Shown here in pieces: positions 27,590 to 34,680 of a DNA stretch of 39,521 bases. The position numbers and the translations under genes are program-made. Each line of letters starts with the position of its first letter. Within the stretch, counting starts at the first letter, position 1. The notes below the pieces were generated by a model that was not told the DNA's origin, did no database searches, and worked only from the letters and a program-made list of their open reading frames with translations. The DNA comes from Burkholderia sp. (GTDB taxonomy: Bacteria > Pseudomonadota > Gammaproteobacteria > Burkholderiales > Burkholderiaceae): positions 1 through 39,521 of the forward strand of contig JASLEG010000169.1 in NCBI GenBank assembly GCA_030151225.1, given 5' to 3'.

Positions 27590-28075
27590 TTGAATTTTGA
27601 ACACCTGATCCAGATCAACGCGACGGACAATCCGGCGCTGCCGACGCTGACCCGCGATCAACTCTGGGAAGGCCTCGTCCTGCGCGCCGAGCAGCCGCAA
27701 CTGTTCGTGATCGGCCTCGACAGCTGCGACATCCGCGAACGCACCGACACCACGCTCGAGCGCGAGCTGCACTTCGGCCAGGCCACGATCCGCGACCGCG
27801 TGACCTTCACGCCCGATCACCAGGTCCGCTACGACATCCACGCCGCCGACGGCGAGATCGGCGGCTCGCTGACGATGACGATCGAGCAGCGCGACGACAC
27901 CGAACTGTTCCTGCGCTTCGAATACCAGACCACGCTGCCCGAGACCGACGACAGCGAGGATGCGCGGCAGACGCAGGGCATCGTCAAGGAAGCGTATCGC
28001 ACCGCCGACATCGACACCGTGCGCCTGATCCGCGAGTACGCACAGGGCCGCCGCGACCCCGATCCGCTGCACTGA
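27590..28075 (+). CDS. DUF1857 (AtaL-like, SRPBCC fold) protein
   Basis: 161 residues. MNFEHLIQINATDNPALPTLTRDQLWEGLVLRAEQP is the typical opening of DUF1857, followed by LDSCDIRER, TTLERELHFG and RDRVTFTPDHQVRYD. The family adopts a START/SRPBCC ligand-binding fold; its ligand and role are unknown. The start is TTG at 27590 with AGAAGGA upstream, and no ATG fits the conserved N-terminus. It follows pirin on the same strand, so the two may respond to the same LysR regulator. Confidence 0.85.
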   Translation: MNFEHLIQINATDNPALPTLTRDQLWEGLVLRAEQPQLFVIGLDSCDIRERTDTTLERELHFGQATIRDRVTFTPDHQVRYDIHAADGEIGGSLTMTIEQRDDTELFLRFEYQTTLPETDDSEDARQTQGIVKEAYRTADIDTVRLIREYAQGRRDPDPLH

Positions 28076-28190
28076 TCTCCCCCGCTCCGGCAGCCCCTCA
28101 CGCGCCGCCGGAGCGCGCCGCCACGACTGTCGGCACCTTCATCCCGCAAACTATCGAAAACGCGGAGCCGATTAAAAAACATCGCTGGTA

Positions 28191-28209
28191 AATGGTAATA
28201 ATTATCATT
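28191..28209 (+). promoter_or_regulatory. Strong Fur box upstream of hemP
   Basis: AATGGTAATAATTATCATT matches the Fur consensus AATGATAATCATTATCATT at 17 of 19 positions, the best of four such sites in this window. It ends 43 bases before the hemP start. Confidence 0.85.
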
Positions 28210-28252
28210 TAGAATTCATTCCATCGACTCACCACTGATTGAAACCTTCTGA

Positions 28253-28495
28253 ATGACCGAACTCATGCGAACTTCCACGCTCACCTTGCGCCGCGGCAGC
28301 AGCCCCGCTCCCGGTGGCCGAACGAAAGTCGCTGCCGTCACGAAGGCCGACGCAGCGGACAGCCAGGAATCGAATCAGCGCAGCGTGTCCAGCGATACGC
28401 TGCTGCAGGGCAGGACACATGTCGCGATCATGCACAACGGCGAGACGTATCAGCTGCGTGCAACCCGTCTGGGCAAACTGATCCTGACGAAGTAA
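28253..28495 (+). CDS. hemP: Haemin uptake protein HemP
   Basis: 80 residues. The conserved C-terminal core VSSDTLLQGRTHVAIMHNGETYQLRATRLGKLILTK (residues ~45-80) is the HemP/HmuP signature; the first 44 residues are a variable Ser/Arg-rich lead. In related bacteria HmuP activates transcription of haem-uptake genes together with iron control. Here no haem receptor or hmu transport gene follows: hemP is alone, with its own strong Fur box upstream and a terminator at 28651-28686. That supports a regulatory rather than structural role. ATG 28265 (MRTSTLTL) is an alternative start. Confidence 0.92.
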   Translation: MTELMRTSTLTLRRGSSPAPGGRTKVAAVTKADAADSQESNQRSVSSDTLLQGRTHVAIMHNGETYQLRATRLGKLILTK

Positions 28496-28515
28496 GTACC
28501 GGGTATTGTGGGGAC

Positions 28516-28609
28516 CACCTCCCTGAGAGGTGTTGGGCACTAGCCAGCCGTAACGACTTGCACGCGAGATCTAGACCCCTTCGTGCAACCCTACTCAAGC
28601 AGTCGTTAC
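28516..28609 (+). ncRNA. Structured RNA-like element downstream of hemP (unidentified)
   Basis: After the hemP stop there is a hairpin CACCTC/GAGGTG (28516-28532). Then comes a nested structure: outer 9-bp stem GTAACGACT (28550-28558) with AGTCGTTAC (28601-28609), inner stem TGCACG (28559-28564) with CGTGCA (28582-28587), a 17-base apical loop and a 13-base bulge on the 3' side. A run of seven T follows at 28624-28630, before the main terminator. No coding sequence fits. I compared it by eye with 6S and SRP RNA patterns and it fits neither. It could be a hemP 3' untranslated element or an independent small RNA. Confidence 0.45.
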
Positions 28610-28650
28610 AGCAAGCCAAGCCATTTTTTTGGTTCTCATGCTGAAGCAGC

Positions 28651-28686
28651 AAAAAGCGACGTGCCTGACGGGCACGTCGCTTTTTT
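28651..28686 (+). terminator. Bidirectional terminator between hemP and ftrD
   Basis: AAAAAGCGACGTGCC/GGGCACGTCGCTTTTTT with a 4-base loop. A and T runs on the two sides let it serve both convergent transcripts, hemP (plus) and ftrD (minus). Confidence 0.95.
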
Positions 28687-28746
28687 ACGACTCGAGCCTG
28701 GGGAGACGGTGAGCGAGACATCACGCGCGCGTCGAACGACGCCGCG

Positions 28747-30147
28747 TCAGAACCCCCAGAACATCAGCCACCAGGCGCTGTCGACGATCGCCAGCGCGAG
28801 CGCGAAGCCCGCCATGGCGGCGAGCCGGCGCGGCCAGGCGGCATAGCGCCCCGTCACGCGCCAGGCCAGCCATGCGCTCCACAGGTTCGAGCCGACCAGG
28901 ATCGCGATGCGCACGGGCGAAGCCCAGTCGAGCGACAGATGCTCGGCGCGCAGCAGCGACAGCGTGGTGGCCGACAGGCCCAGGAACACACCGGCGCCGG
29001 CCAGCGGAATCAGCGCCTGCGTCAGGTGATGCAGGCGCACGCGCTCGAAGCGACCCAGCAGCGCCGAGGCACCGGCCAGCACGATCAGCAGCGCCGTGCC
29101 GTACACGAGCCCGGTGCCGACGATGTAGGACACCACGAGCCCGCCGTCGAGCCACGAGAACACGTCGTTCTGCTCGGGATAATGCGTGAGCAGGAACCAC
29201 GGCGCGTTGGTCTCGAGCGGCCAGGTGATGTCGTGATCGATCAGCCAGCCCGCGAGCCACTGCTTGATCGTGACGAACCACGGGCTCGCGGTCCAGTGGA
29301 ACGCGCCGATCGCCACGCCGAGCAGGCCGTACAGGATCAGCGCGGTGTCCCAGGCGCTGGCCTGCGCGTCGCCGAGTTCGACCACTTCCTCGGACGGCGA
29401 GCGCACGGTCAGCGCGATCGCGTCGCGGTGGCCGCTGCAGCGGCCACACATGTGGCAGGCCGCCGCGCCCTTCATGTTGCGCAGCGGCACGAGCGGCGCG
29501 CAGTTGATCGGGATCACGCGGTGGCCGTGCTCGCCTTCGGTGTACGAACGGCGCCAGGCCGCCTCGTCCACCTTGAAGCGCACCGGCGCGAGCCGCGCGA
29601 GCAGCGCGAACACGCCGTTCACCGGGCACAGATACTTGCACCAGACACGCTTCTCGCGGCCGTACAGCAGGCCGATCACCATCGCCGCGAAGGTCGATCC
29701 GCCGAGCACCAGCAGCACCGCGCGCGGGTACTGGTAGACGCTGACCATCTGCCCGTAGATCGTGGTGATGCCGAACGCCACGAACGGCCAGCCGCCCCAG
29801 CGCATCCAGCGCGGAATCGCGCGCCCGCGCCCGAACTTGCTCGCGAATTCGGCCAGCGCGCCCTCGGGGCACAGCACCCCGCACCACACGCGGCCGAGCA
29901 TGACCATCGACAGCAGCACGAACGGCCACCAGATGCCCCAGAACACGAACTGCGCGGCCAGCGTGAGGTTGCTCCACAGATGCGCCGTGTCGTCGGGCAG
30001 CGGCGTGAAGGCCGGCACGAGAATCAGGAACGCGTAGACGGCCACCACCACCCACTGGATGCCGCGGATCCACGCGCCGTGGCGCTGCATCCAGTGGCCG
30101 ACCTCGGTCAGCCGGCTCCAGCGCAGGCCGCTCGATGGCGTGCTCAT
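28747..30147 (-). CDS. ftrD: FtrD-type polyferredoxin membrane protein of ferrous iron uptake
   Basis: 466 residues, multi-pass, NapH/NosR-like. Cys motifs: C89-x3-C93P (RVWCGVLCPEG), C170-x3-C174P (RVWCKYLCPVNG), C216, and C231-x2-C234-x2-C237 (CHMCGRCSG), consistent with Fe-S centres for electron transfer across the membrane. In Brucella and Bordetella FtrABCD, FtrD is thought to handle electrons for the FtrC permease. The ATG overlaps the ftrC stop by 4 bp. It is the last gene of the operon and runs into the bidirectional terminator. Confidence 0.88.
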   Translation of the reverse strand: MSTPSSGLRWSRLTEVGHWMQRHGAWIRGIQWVVVAVYAFLILVPAFTPLPDDTAHLWSNLTLAAQFVFWGIWWPFVLLSMVMLGRVWCGVLCPEGALAEFASKFGRGRAIPRWMRWGGWPFVAFGITTIYGQMVSVYQYPRAVLLVLGGSTFAAMVIGLLYGREKRVWCKYLCPVNGVFALLARLAPVRFKVDEAAWRRSYTEGEHGHRVIPINCAPLVPLRNMKGAAACHMCGRCSGHRDAIALTVRSPSEEVVELGDAQASAWDTALILYGLLGVAIGAFHWTASPWFVTIKQWLAGWLIDHDITWPLETNAPWFLLTHYPEQNDVFSWLDGGLVVSYIVGTGLVYGTALLIVLAGASALLGRFERVRLHHLTQALIPLAGAGVFLGLSATTLSLLRAEHLSLDWASPVRIAILVGSNLWSAWLAWRVTGRYAAWPRRLAAMAGFALALAIVDSAWWLMFWGF

Positions 30148-30986
30148 GCAGCCCGCCCCGCCGCCGCGGCCGGACGGCGCGTCGCGACCTTGACGAGCGC
30201 GTACACCACCACCCAGTACAGCACGTAGGCCACCAGGTTGGTCAGCGCCGGATGCGCGCGATAGCCGGTGAGCGTCGCCACCAGCGAGCCGAAGGTGCTC
30301 GAGTCGTCGAGGATCGCCGAGCTGTCCCACAGCTGCGAGATGCCGAGCGGCAGGATTTCCTTGTCGATCAGCTTGTCGACGCCGGCCTCGAACAGGCCCG
30401 CGCCGAGGAACAGCAGCATGATTTCGGTGACGCGGAAGAACAGGCGCCACGAGAAGATCCTGCCGCCGAGCTGCAGCACGTAGAACGTCAGCAGCGCGAG
30501 GCCGAAGCCGATCACGACCGCCAGCACCTGGGCGCCGCCGACGTGGCCCGACTGGCCGAAGCCCAGGCCGTACAGGAAGATCACCGTCTCGCTGCCCTCG
30601 CGCGCGATGGCGAGCGCCACCAGCACGGCCACGCCCCACCAGTTGGCGGATTTCCGGGTTTCCTGAAGCGACTGCTCCATCTCGCGCTTGAGCGTGCGCC
30701 CGTGCCGCTTCATCCAGATCACCATCTGCACGATCAGCACGCAGGCCACCAGCACCATCGCGGTCTGGAAGTAATCCTGCGCGTCGCCGGACAGCACCTC
30801 GGTGAAGCCGACCAGCGCCGCGCCGAGGCCCAGCGCCATCAGCAGGCCGGCCGCGACGCCGACCCACAGGTACGGCAGGCCGCGCCGCGTTTCGGCGTCG
30901 CCGTTGCGCAGCCACGCGTACAGGATGCCGACGACCAACAGCGCCTCGACGCTTTCGCGCCAGACGATGAACATGATTTGACCCAT
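30144..30986 (-). CDS. ftrC: FTR1-family iron permease (FtrC)
   Basis: 280 residues and about seven helices. Two REXXE-type iron motifs are present: R10-E-S-V-E14 in IVWRESVEALLVV and REGSE in ALAIAREGSETVIFLYG, as in Ftr1/EfeU permeases. It would move iron through the inner membrane. The start at 30986 is set by a strong GGAGGT six bases upstream; the frame runs open further upstream but has no such site. Lies between ftrB (57 bp upstream) and ftrD (4-bp overlap). Confidence 0.92.
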   Translation of the reverse strand: MGQIMFIVWRESVEALLVVGILYAWLRNGDAETRRGLPYLWVGVAAGLLMALGLGAALVGFTEVLSGDAQDYFQTAMVLVACVLIVQMVIWMKRHGRTLKREMEQSLQETRKSANWWGVAVLVALAIAREGSETVIFLYGLGFGQSGHVGGAQVLAVVIGFGLALLTFYVLQLGGRIFSWRLFFRVTEIMLLFLGAGLFEAGVDKLIDKEILPLGISQLWDSSAILDDSSTFGSLVATLTGYRAHPALTNLVAYVLYWVVVYALVKVATRRPAAAAGRAA

Positions 30987-31043
30987 GGATACCTCCGTGT
31001 CCCGACCGCGGCGGGACGTCCGCGGTCGCACGATAAATCGGAA

Positions 31044-31376
31044 CTACTTCGCGACGATGACGCCCTGAGCCTGCTGGTGGAAATCGTCGAAGAACTTGTA
31101 CTCGCCCGGCGACAGCGGCGCGATCACGACGAACGAGTCGGCGCCCGGCGCGAGGACCTTTTCCTTGCGCAGCTGCACGCTCTCGAACTCGACCGCGCCC
31201 TTGCCGGTGTTGCGGACCTCGATCTTGATGCGCTGCCCGGCCGGCACTTCGATGCGGGCGGGATTGAGCTTGCCGTCGGCCATCTCGAGCTGGAAGGTCG
31301 GCAGGTCGGCCGCGTGGGCGGCGCCGGCGACGACGAGGCTCGTGAACGCGGCGGCGAAAATCTTGGGGAATGTCAT
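31044..31376 (-). CDS. ftrB: Periplasmic cupredoxin-like FtrB
   Basis: 110 residues with a signal peptide (MTFPKIFAAAFTSLVVAGAAHA) and then a ~88-residue cupredoxin-like domain: LNPARIEVPAGQRIKIEVRNTGKGAVEFES ... PGEYKFFDDFHQQAQGVIVAK. In FtrABCD systems this protein is thought to oxidise ferrous iron handed over by FtrA before import by FtrC. It lacks the Cys ligand of type 1 copper proteins, so the metal site differs from classical blue copper proteins. Start at 31376 has GAGAAG upstream. Confidence 0.88.
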   Translation of the reverse strand: MTFPKIFAAAFTSLVVAGAAHAADLPTFQLEMADGKLNPARIEVPAGQRIKIEVRNTGKGAVEFESVQLRKEKVLAPGADSFVVIAPLSPGEYKFFDDFHQQAQGVIVAK

Positions 31377-31443
31377 TGTGCTTCTCGTTGAGGGCGGCAT
31401 CGCACGATGCCGCCCGGCCGGGCTGCCCGGCGGTGGAACGCGA

Positions 31444-31995
31444 TCAGTAACCGCCCTTCTTGCCGATGCCGGCGAACGGGAAGTCGTACTCGAGCGTGTA
31501 CGGCTTGAACCACGGGCCCACGCCCGTTTCCTTGTCGACGTGGCGGCCGAAGGCCATGTGGCCCATCTGCATCGGCGGCTTCACGGTCAGCGTCAGGTGG
31601 TACTTGCCGGGACCGTCGAGCTTGACGTTGTCGCCGTAGTGCGGACCGTCGTTCGCCACCATGCCCATCAGGTCGCCCTCGGCCTTCCACTTCGTGTCGC
31701 CCTGCTTGGTCAGCTTGTAGGTGACCTGCAGGTACGGCATCCAGTCGCCTTCGGCGAAGCCGTTCGGGTTGTTCTTCACCGCGTGGATGTCGGACTCGAG
31801 GTGGATGTCGGAATCCGATGCCTTGCGCATCATGCCTTCCGGTTCCATCGTGATCGGCTGCAGATACACCGTGCCGACTTCCATGCCACCCTGGATTTGC
31901 TGCTTGCCGATCGGATATTCGGCGGCCATGGCCGACATCGCGAACAGCGCTGCCGCGACCGCGACCCCGCTACGGGTGAGGGATGAAGCGAACAT
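31444..31995 (-). CDS. ftrA: Periplasmic iron-binding FtrA (P19 family)
   Basis: 183 residues with a signal peptide ending SAMAAEYPIG. The mature part is a P19-type iron/copper protein: GGMEVGTVYLQPI, SDIHLESDIHA, MVANDGPHYGDNVKLDGPG and MGHMAFGRHVDKETG supply the Met and His residues used as copper or iron ligands in the family. The start at 31995 has GGAG seven bases upstream; a GTG two codons earlier overlaps that site and is unlikely. First gene of ftrABCD, with a Fur-like site ~80 bases upstream. Confidence 0.92.
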   Translation of the reverse strand: MFASSLTRSGVAVAAALFAMSAMAAEYPIGKQQIQGGMEVGTVYLQPITMEPEGMMRKASDSDIHLESDIHAVKNNPNGFAEGDWMPYLQVTYKLTKQGDTKWKAEGDLMGMVANDGPHYGDNVKLDGPGKYHLTLTVKPPMQMGHMAFGRHVDKETGVGPWFKPYTLEYDFPFAGIGKKGGY

Positions 31996-32073
31996 TGACA
32001 CTCCTGATTGTTACCGTCGGATGAAGGAACGCCGCCCGAGCGAGACCGGACGGCGCGGATAAGCAAGAACGTT

Positions 32074-32092
32074 AATGCGAACCATTCTCAAT
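32074..32092 (-). promoter_or_regulatory. Fur-box-like site upstream of ftrA
   Basis: AATGCGAACCATTCTCAAT matches the Fur consensus at 14 of 19 positions and lies 79 bases before the ftrA start, in the expected promoter zone. Confidence 0.6.
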
Positions 32093-32135
32093 AATTCCCG
32101 AGTTTAGCATCGATTCTCGTGCGAGACAAAGGGGG

Positions 32136-32171
32136 GGAAAGAAATTCAAACCCTTGAAGCGGAAAGGGTTT
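32136..32171 (-). terminator. Probable intrinsic terminator downstream of uvrB
   Basis: On the minus strand AAACCCTT/AAGGGTTT with an 8-base loop is followed by GAATTTCTTTCC. It would stop uvrB transcription before the ftr operon. Confidence 0.6.
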
Positions 32172-32199
32172 CGGAAGATTTTCGACAGAAAAACGGAAA

Positions 32200-32249
32200 C
32201 CGGGACAGGGCTGCGACATGGGCGCGCGGAGAGCGCGCGCCCGTCCCGG
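32200..32249 (-). repeat. Bipartite hairpin directly after the uvrB stop
   Basis: Outer stem CCGGGAC/GTCCCGG (32200-32206 with 32243-32249) encloses inner stem GGGCGCGCG/CGCGCGCCC (32220-32228 with 32234-32242), with a 13-base bulge on one side. It starts two bases after the uvrB stop and has no U run, so it may protect the mRNA end rather than terminate. Confidence 0.5.
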
Positions 32250-32251
32250 CA

Positions 32252-34342
32252 TCAGCTGGCGCCCTCGACGTGATCGCCGACGTTGGCACCGAACACGCGC
32301 TGGCGCAGCACGGCGAGCTGATCGCGTGTCTGCGCGGCCTTTTCGAATTCGAGGTTCTTCGCGTAGTCGACCATCTGCTTTTCGAGCCGCTTGATCTCCT
32401 TGGCGAGCTGCTTCTCGGACATGTCCTCGAACTTCGCGCGCTGCTGCGCCTCCTTGAGCTCCGCGCGGGCCTCGTCGGCGCTGTAGACGCCGTCGATGAT
32501 GTCCTTGATGCGCTTGACCACGCCGCGCGGCGTGATGCCCTGCGCCTCGTTGTGCGCGATCTGCCTGGCGCGCCGCCGCTCGGTCTCGTCGATCGCGCGG
32601 CGCATCGAATCGGTCATGTTGTCGGCGTAGAGGATCGCCTTGCCGTTGACGTTGCGCGCGGCGCGGCCGATGGTCTGGATCAGCGAGCGCTCGGCGCGCA
32701 GGAAGCCTTCCTTGTCGGCGTCGAGGATCGCCACGAGCGACACCTCGGGAATGTCGAGGCCCTCGCGCAGCAAGTTGATCCCCACCAGCACGTCGAAGGT
32801 GCCGAGCCGCAGGTCGCGGATGATTTCCACGCGCTCGACCGTGTCGATGTCGCTGTGCAGGTAGCGCACCTTCACGCCGTGATCGGCCAGGAATTCGGTC
32901 AGCTGCTCGGCCATGCGCTTGGTCAGCGTGGTGATCAGCACGCGCTCGCCGGCCTTCACGCGCTCGTTGATCTCGGCGAGCACGTCGTCCACCTGGGTGG
33001 TGGCGGGCCGCACCTCGATCTCGGGGTCGACCAGGCCCGTGGGCCGCACCACCTGCTCGGCCGTCTGCCCCGACACGCGCTGCTCGTAATCGGCCGGCGT
33101 GGCCGACACGAACACGACCTGGCGCATCTTGCGCTCGAACTCGGGAAACTTGAGCGGCCGGTTGTCGAGCGCCGACGGCAGGCGAAAGCCGTAATTGACG
33201 AGGTTTTCCTTGCGTGCGCGGTCGCCGTTGTACATGCCGTTCAACTGGCCGATCAGCACGTGCGACTCGTCGAGCAGCATCAGCGCGTCGGGCGGCAGGT
33301 AATCGACGAGCGTCGGCGGCGGCTCGCCGGGCGCCGCGCCCGAGAAATGCCGCGAGTAGTTCTCGATGCCCTTGCAGAAGCCGAGCTCCTGCAGCATTTC
33401 AAGGTCGAAGCGCGTGCGCTGCTCGAGCCGCTGCGCCTCGACCAGCCGGTTGTCGCCATGGAAGAACTCGAGCCGCTCGCGCAGTTCCTCCTTGATCGTC
33501 TCGACCGCGCGCATCACGGTGTCGCGCGGCGTGACGTAGTGCGACGACGGATACACGGTGAAGCGCGGAATCTTCTGACGCACGCGCCCCGTGAGCGGAT
33601 CGAACAGCTGCAGCGTTTCCACCTCGTCGTCGAACAGCTCCACGCGCACCGCCATCTCGGCGTGCTCGGCCGGGAAGATGTCGATCGTGTCGCCACGCAC
33701 GCGGAACGTGCCGCGCTGGAAATCCTGCTCGTTGCGCGAATACTGCATCGCGATGAGCCGCGCGATCACGTCGCGCTGGCCGAGCTTGTCGCCGGTGCGC
33801 AGCGTCAGGATCATCTTGTGATATTCGGACGGATTGCCGATACCGTAGATCGCCGAAACGGTGGCCACGATCACCACGTCGCGCCGCTCCATCAGGCTCT
33901 TGGTGGCCGACAGCCGCATCTGCTCGATGTGCTCGTTGATCGACGAATCCTTCTCGATGAACAGGTCGCGCTGCGGCACGTAGGCTTCCGGCTGGTAGTA
34001 GTCGTAGTACGAAACGAAGTACTCGACCGCATTGCGCGGGAAGAATTCGCGAAACTCCGCGTACAGCTGGGCCGCGAGCGTCTTGTTCGGCGCGAACACG
34101 ATGGCCGGGCGACCGAGGCGCGCGATCGTGTTCGCCATCGTGAAGGTCTTGCCGGAGCCGGTCACGCCGAGCAGCGTCTGGAACGACAGGCCGTCCTCCA
34201 CGCCCTCGACGAGCGTCTCGATCGCCGTGGGCTGGTCGCCCGCCGGCGGATACGGCTGGTAGAGCTGGAACGGCGAACCGTCGAACGACACGAATTTCGA
34301 TTCGTCGAGTTCGGTGGCGACTTCGGGGGAATGTTCGGACAT
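32252..34342 (-). CDS. uvrB: Excinuclease ABC subunit B
   Basis: 696 residues from the ATG at 34342 (MSEHSPEVATELDESKF). Verifies DNA damage in nucleotide excision repair after handover from UvrA. Seen: Walker A GVTGSGKT (59-66), the strand-separating beta-hairpin region YYDYYQPEAYVP (~112-123), DESHVLIGQLNGMY, helicase motif GINLLREGLDIPEVSLVAILDADKEGFLRAERSLIQTIGRAARN, and a C-terminal UVR motif (VDYAKNLEFEKAAQTRDQLAVLR). The frame is open upstream to 34432, but the family start fits 34342. Transcribed divergently from the aminotransferase gene. Confidence 0.97.
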   Translation of the reverse strand: MSEHSPEVATELDESKFVSFDGSPFQLYQPYPPAGDQPTAIETLVEGVEDGLSFQTLLGVTGSGKTFTMANTIARLGRPAIVFAPNKTLAAQLYAEFREFFPRNAVEYFVSYYDYYQPEAYVPQRDLFIEKDSSINEHIEQMRLSATKSLMERRDVVIVATVSAIYGIGNPSEYHKMILTLRTGDKLGQRDVIARLIAMQYSRNEQDFQRGTFRVRGDTIDIFPAEHAEMAVRVELFDDEVETLQLFDPLTGRVRQKIPRFTVYPSSHYVTPRDTVMRAVETIKEELRERLEFFHGDNRLVEAQRLEQRTRFDLEMLQELGFCKGIENYSRHFSGAAPGEPPPTLVDYLPPDALMLLDESHVLIGQLNGMYNGDRARKENLVNYGFRLPSALDNRPLKFPEFERKMRQVVFVSATPADYEQRVSGQTAEQVVRPTGLVDPEIEVRPATTQVDDVLAEINERVKAGERVLITTLTKRMAEQLTEFLADHGVKVRYLHSDIDTVERVEIIRDLRLGTFDVLVGINLLREGLDIPEVSLVAILDADKEGFLRAERSLIQTIGRAARNVNGKAILYADNMTDSMRRAIDETERRRARQIAHNEAQGITPRGVVKRIKDIIDGVYSADEARAELKEAQQRAKFEDMSEKQLAKEIKRLEKQMVDYAKNLEFEKAAQTRDQLAVLRQRVFGANVGDHVEGAS

Positions 34343-34573
34343 GGAAGGCAGGCCTGACCGCGAGCAAAAGAGCATTCTAGCGCTTCGCCCTGCGGCGGGC
34401 TGACCGTTAAGTGCGGCGGCAACGATGCGCATGCCGCGTACACGATCCGAACGCGATCGAGCCTGCCCCCGCGCCTGCCCCGATTCCCCGGCCGATCGCC
34501 GCGCCGGCCGGTTTTCGGCCGCTTATACCTGCGCCGCGCACCCGGCTTTGGTCGAAATCGCGGCGCGATTCGC
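34343..34573. other. Divergent intergenic region between uvrB and the aminotransferase
   Basis: Contains both promoters by position. No LexA-type box (CTG-N10-CAG) stood out near uvrB on reading. No gene is supported. Confidence 0.4.
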
Positions 34574-34579
34574 TACAAT
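34574..34579 (+). promoter_or_regulatory. Probable -10 element (TACAAT) of the aminotransferase gene
   Basis: CGCTACAATATGCG about 100 bases before the start codon. A TTGGTC lies 20 bases upstream, a wide spacing, so the -35 is uncertain. Confidence 0.5.
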
Positions 34580-34680
34580 ATGCGATTCGTTCCGGCCGGC
34601 GCCCGTGGAACCATCGCGCGGCAATCGTCGCCAGGCAACCGGACCCCGTTTTATTCCACTCCTACTGCTGCGAAATCATC

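Noticed and set aside
28501..28650. 6S RNA or SRP RNA downstream of hemP
   Set aside because: A CTGAGAGGTGTT stretch recalls the 6S 5' end, but the complementary 3' arm is missing. The SRP conserved loop (GGAAGGAAGCAGCC-type) is absent.
30148..30915. 722-residue fusion of ftrC-region frame with ftrD
   Set aside because: The upstream portion is the wrong frame of ftrC. FtrD starts at 30147 with the normal ATGA overlap.
34343..34420. LexA box controlling uvrB
   Set aside because: No CTG-N10-CAG palindrome with an AT-rich core was found near the uvrB start by eye.
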